A stretch of 64,000 nt of DNA, from positions 1 to 64,000 of the forward strand of contig JAYMSP010000143.1 in assembly GCA_036897095.1 (NCBI GenBank), in the 5' to 3' direction. Shown in pieces: positions 59,437 to 64,000 of this stretch (positions within the stretch are counted from its first letter, which is position 1; every line of letters begins with the position of its first letter). The notes beneath the pieces are model-generated. The model did not search any database, was not told the origin of the DNA, and saw nothing but the letters and a program-made list of their open reading frames with translations. The stretch comes from Plantago elongata. Its lineage: Eukaryota; Streptophyta; Magnoliopsida; Lamiales; Plantaginaceae. The translations under genes and the position numbers were made by a program.

Positions 59437-61241
59437 TTAAGGTGACTGACTTACTGACTCCTCTCATCTTCTTTCCGTAGCTTGGACTGTCCAGAAAGAA
59501 GTTAATTATCTAGGACGATGGAGCAATCTGCTGGAGTCATATCTGATACTTTTGCTTTTTTTCCAGTGATAGTCATTCATTTATTCATGTATACAAGTAG
59601 TTAGGTTATAAATGGTAGTTCTTTTGATATTTCTGGGTAGTGCCATGAACTGTAATCCAGTTCCAGTTCTCTCATAGGCACAACTTAGTGCTGTTTTACC
59701 AATTCCTTTTTGTTTCCAGATGGTATATGTTTTATGCTAATTAGGAGTATTTATTACACCCTTGCATAACAAATGTCTCACTTCCTTTGACAAAATTTAC
59801 ATGTGAACTTGTCGCACTATCTTTACACTACTCATTCTAGGTGTCCAAAAGTAAATGGTATATGTGTTTTAGAACGTTTGGAAATTGGAATGCTGCCACG
59901 CGAAAATAGTACATGAGTAGACTGCTTGGATTAAATGAGGTCCATTTGTACACGTATAAGATCATGATAAGAAAGTTTCATCATTTTATGCATCTTTGAA
60001 AAGGTTGCTTGGATTATCCATGCTGTTGTCTCTTGTACATTGGCGACCTTGACAACTAAAAAGCACAGGGCTTTACAAAGTTAAAGAAAGGATGTGGTGA
60101 TGATGTTGATAAAGTGATGTACAAAGGTTCCAAATGAAATGTAATGGTCCCCAAAACCAAATGAGGAAATATTCCCTTTTTCTTTTTACCTCAAACTTGG
60201 AATTAAGTATCTGACCCGGATTGATTAGTGGTAAGGGGAATGCATATCGATTGATTAATGATTTGATTGTTCTGAATGGGTTGATACCACGAATACAATC
60301 ACGCACTTGTTTGCTGTATCTTAGCTTCCAAACAATTAACAATGCCGTAGCAGATTGTCTAAGCCACTTTCTTCTTTATGGTATTCGGATAGGATAAGCT
60401 TCCAGTCTAGAGTAAGATTTGTTTTGTTACTGTTTATCGAAAAGAACATATGAACAAAGCTGAGTGTCTACGTTTTTCCTTAGTGTTGAAAATGTTTGCG
60501 TTGTCTAGCCAAGATTAATTATTTACCACTTCAATACTTCGTGTCTTCGTCATACAACTGGCACAAAACTCTTCACTCAATATTGGGTGGACTGCACGAC
60601 ATTTAGCTTTATCTCACCGTGGTCTGGTCTGGTCCGGTCCGGTCCGGCCATACCAAAAGTATTTTGCCGATGGGAAAGCCAAACTTGTAATTACTTTACG
60701 AACCCTTCCAAAATATGGTAGGAAATCAATTGTATGTGAAGTAGGAATTTGTTGGGATGGACATAATAGAATAAAAAATTTAAGTAAACAAATTGTGTGT
60801 TTAGTTATTCATTCACTCTTATTCGATTATGGTTGGAATGAGCAATACATAGTTCGAATCCCCAATTCCCAAAGGAGCATACCTAAATACCTCATATTCT
60901 GAAAATTTGGAGAAATGAGACTATGTCAAAACGTAACCTGGTATTTGGCATGATTATGTCAAAAAAGTAAAGACATTTGGAGACTTGGAGAGATAGGAAG
61001 TAGTAGTATATAAGTAGGTGGTAACTGGTATGCCATTTGTCACATCTAACTGATGATACACTATATATATATATCATCACTATGATAAATTTTGATTTCT
61101 TGTAGCACCATAGTTCCATATGGCTAAAGTCTTGCCAATAATACAATTGAATTATGTGCCCTATGAAACTAATGTTCACAATTATCCACAGTTAATACGC
61201 AACATATCTTTCATAATAATGTGCATGATGATGTTGATTTT

Positions 61242-61322
61242 TTTTTTAAATGGTTAAATATAACTCGAACCTCTATTAGTTGGAGGTGAAGCGTCTTGCT
61301 AAATGAGGTACACTTCATTGTC
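61242..61322 (-). mobile_element. SINE fragment, family C copy 1
   Basis: Read on the minus strand it contains ACGCTTCACCTCCAACTAAT and GAGGTTCGAGTTATATTTAA followed by an A-rich tail. This closely resembles the plus-strand copy near 63540 (CTTTACCTCAAACTAATAGG, ATTCGAGTCACCCTTTA). GGTTCGAG is a Pol III box B. Confidence 0.5.
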
Positions 61323-61544
61323 GCATGATAATAATAAGTTTGAATTACATGAGATGTTTAAATCTAAGAAAGTAATGTATAATAAGATAATTGTAGTCGT
61401 ATTAAATGCGATGCAAGAGGAGGGGGCGGGTTTGAGTTTAGACCTATCACGTCTCCATAATCCTTGGAGCTAATATGCCTAAGTTTTCTAAATTCGTAAC
61501 TTTAAATTTATGGAAGAATGCAACTCGAATTAAAATTCATTTTA

Positions 61545-61592
61545 AGATTAGAGTTCGAGTCACCCTTTAACCGTTTTTAAAAAAAATTCAAC
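61545..61592 (+). mobile_element. SINE fragment, family C copy 2 (3' part)
   Basis: GAGTTCGAGTCACCCTTTAA followed by CCGTTTTTAAAAAAAA is nearly identical to the 3' half of the copy at 63515-63600. The box A region is not clear. Confidence 0.45.
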
Positions 61593-63514
61593 TTAGAATT
61601 GAACATTAAAGCTGATAATTAATATTTCAATATGAATTAATTTGTAAAGTTTTAATGTTAATGTTAACCATAATTTTGAAAGAGTTTCACGATACTCAAC
61701 TCAAATTGAAATTTCAACTCGAATCAATGGCCAACAACACCGTGGGTTAGTAGATCCTCGATGACGTCTTGGAGGACTCGATAATCTTGTGAGTGTGTCC
61801 ACATAATCAATTTCATGGTATCAAACTATGAATCCATGTTTTGATTTACTGTACGATCAATCGAGTAGAATAGTAGATGGATCAACCTAACGTATGATAT
61901 ATAACATGTGCAATCAGTTGTGAGATGTTAGGTTAACGGTACAACAACGATTATTGGCACAAGCTGTCCCGTTAAGACTTGTCTTCTTACTTTATACTAG
62001 AAAACTTACATAATTATCAATTAATTAGCTGGTCACCAAACACATACGAGATTCTATTGTACAAGTACAATTTATATATCGTCTTCTTCTAACCAAGAAA
62101 TATACAAATATATATTTCGGCCTGTACTTTTTCTTCTGATAACAATTTTTAACTTTCCGGTGTCAATATTCTATTGACTTCAGTCTTGGCTTGCATGTTC
62201 GCGTCATGTGTTTATAATCTTCTCTAAACATCTCATTATCTTCACATTAATCATATAATTAAGTACTATATATAATTATTAATAATAGCACTAAAGAAAA
62301 TCAGACACGAAAGCCGTAAACATGTTATTAATAATATTATGCTGCAAGACGCTAGGTAAAAAGTTGAGGGGAGGAATGATTTTTTCATTAAATATAATTT
62401 TTTTATGTAGGGTATGTTAATTTTTATTTAGTGTCTGTGAATTTTTACGTTGCTTGTGATTTTTCTTTTTTCAGGGTCTGTAAATTTCAATTTAACAAAA
62501 ATAGAATTTACATCAATAATGGAAATTTCACTCTTTTCCTAGACTCTCTACTAGCTAGTTACGTGGCCTGTGATCATGAAACATATGAGAAACTGTTACA
62601 GTGTTTATTATTTCTTTTCCATTTTATATGCTTTTCCAACTCAATTGGAGTTAATCCAAACAGTCTCTATATTGACTGTTAAATTAAAATGTCATTAATT
62701 TTATGAATCATGTCCTATATGAAGACATTGGTATTGTTAAAAAAAGGAGGGACCAAATGGTGGAATGCTCAATAACCATTTGGTGTGAAATCAAAAAAAT
62801 AAATAAAACCATTTGAGTAAAATCTTTCAAATGAAAAACCATCAAACTTGAAGAAAAATGGAAAATTATAATAATAGAGACCAGTGATAACCCTTGTTGG
62901 AAAAGGGGATTAATAAAACTTTAAAGTTTCTTACCAACTTTAAGTACAAGGCACACGTTAAACACCACTAAACACAAGTGTTGAATATCAAACTGGTAAA
63001 TGATTGTAATAATATATAATATGAAACTACTCATTTCACAAGCACAAGAACCAAACGTGTGTACAACAAATTGCAAAAACGTATGAAGTCGAACAGTCAT
63101 CCACCAGACTTGATTTTGATTTGATTTATTGCTAATACAAGAATCCAACTACCACGATTAATCTTAGTTATTGTTTAGCCGCCCATTTAAAATGATTTAA
63201 AGTCAAAAATACAGTCCAAATATTCCATAGTATATTCACAGGCCAGCCCCATACAATCTTGTCGCAATACTTCTTCTCATAAGCCAGCAAGGATATTCAG
63301 ATAAGTTGTCCGATATTACTTGGTTTTTTCATGAATACATTGAGTCATCAATCATCATAGCTTCTTTATAATTGTTTTATTCACTAGGTTAATTCTACAT
63401 TTATAAATTCCAATATATTATTTGAATACAGGTTATAAACAAGAAAATCAGATTTACACTCTTTTAGTTGTTATTCAAACAAAATGTTATTTAAAATTAT
63501 ACTGATAAAGACAA

Positions 63515-63600
63515 CGAAGTGCAACTCAGTTGGTAGGATGCTTTACCTCAAACTAATAGGTCGGGATTCGAGTCACCCTTTAGCCGGTTAAAAAAAAACA
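63515..63600 (+). mobile_element. tRNA-derived SINE, family C copy 3
   Basis: Box A-like CAACTCAGTTGGTAGG (about 63522-63537), box B GGGATTCGAGTC (about 63562-63573) and an A9 tail. The element is short (about 85 bases), little more than a tRNA-like head with a tail. No target duplication was recognised. Confidence 0.55.
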
Positions 63601-64000
63601 TTGTCCTCATAAAAATCATTTATTCAATGTGTAGAGTTTCGAAACCAGTCGTTTTAACCGAATTAATCCAGTTGAACTTCAACCAAGTTAGCACACTTGA
63701 TTTAAATCAACTTAGGCCCTATTTGTTATACCTCTTAAGCGGTCATCTTTCCACTCAAATCGAACATTTTATAAAAAAATTTTAAAAAAATATAGTCAAA
63801 TTATATATCAATCAGTCCCTTAATCACATTCCACAAAAATGTATATATGATAAGTCACCGAAAAGTAAATTGAGTATAATCTCACAGGACATTCGCGTTA
63901 TAGTCCACTACAACGGAGCATAACCCAAAATACCTTACATTACGATGCTTGATTACAAAATACGAAAACAAACGAAAGGACTAATCGGGCACATGGTTGG

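Larger units (their letters stand above)
59437..64000. other. Gene-free region downstream of VIH
   Basis: The VIH 3' UTR probably extends to about 59750. Beyond it there is no recognisable gene. A pentanucleotide repeat of GGTCT/GGTCC units is at 60621-60647, and SINE copies near 61250, 61550 and 63520 are listed separately. The final kilobase is AT-rich without features. Confidence 0.45.

Overview
This window is nuclear DNA from a flowering plant, most likely a eudicot. It is AT-rich, its genes carry short GT-AG introns, and the proteins belong to plant families: an AGC-VIIIa kinase with the DFD motif, a receptor-like protein, a thaumatin-like protein, a DUF569 protein and a VIP/VIH kinase. 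It also holds plant-type MITEs, a Helitron relic and tRNA-derived SINEs. Nothing looks bacterial, organellar or viral. Exon boundaries were set by reading splice sites by eye and requiring the reading frame to stay open across every junction. No alignment was run, so homologue and rRNA comparisons rest on recalled sequences.

Layout. 1-2267: no intact gene, one decayed repeat-containing reading frame. 2268-4264 (-): D6PK-type AGC kinase. 6431-7210 (+): thaumatin-like protein. 7392-8083: nest of hAT-like MITEs. 8205-9853 (+): a small-nucleolar-RNA gene cluster with a telo-box/site II promoter, containing at least five C/D box RNAs (including U18 and an snR58 type) and one probable H/ACA RNA. 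10-13 kb: MITEs and degenerate tandem repeats. 13574-16213 (+): LRR receptor-like protein. 16895-20732 (-): ATAD3-type mitochondrial AAA ATPase in 8 exons with a SINE in an intron. 21562-23341 (+): intron-bearing RPS3a (eS1) pseudogene. 23.4-34.8 kb: repeat-rich, with a NAC first-exon fragment, a Helitron relic split by a complete non-autonomous hAT insertion, and a SINE. 34830-39189 (+): a protein with three DUF569 (fascin-like) units. 40382-45284 (+): HI0933/YhiN-type flavoprotein in 16 exons, one intron being GC-AG. 47178-59436 (+): VIP1/VIH (PPIP5K) inositol pyrophosphate kinase-phosphatase in 30 exons. 59437-64000: no gene, SINE fragments.

The genes do not form a pathway; this is an ordinary plant gene neighbourhood. 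The least obvious content is non-coding. In the snoRNA cluster the guide elements match conserved 25S and 18S rRNA segments, which gives specific, testable modification sites. The most unusual protein architecture is the triple DUF569 gene, where each repeat starts at a phase-0 exon.
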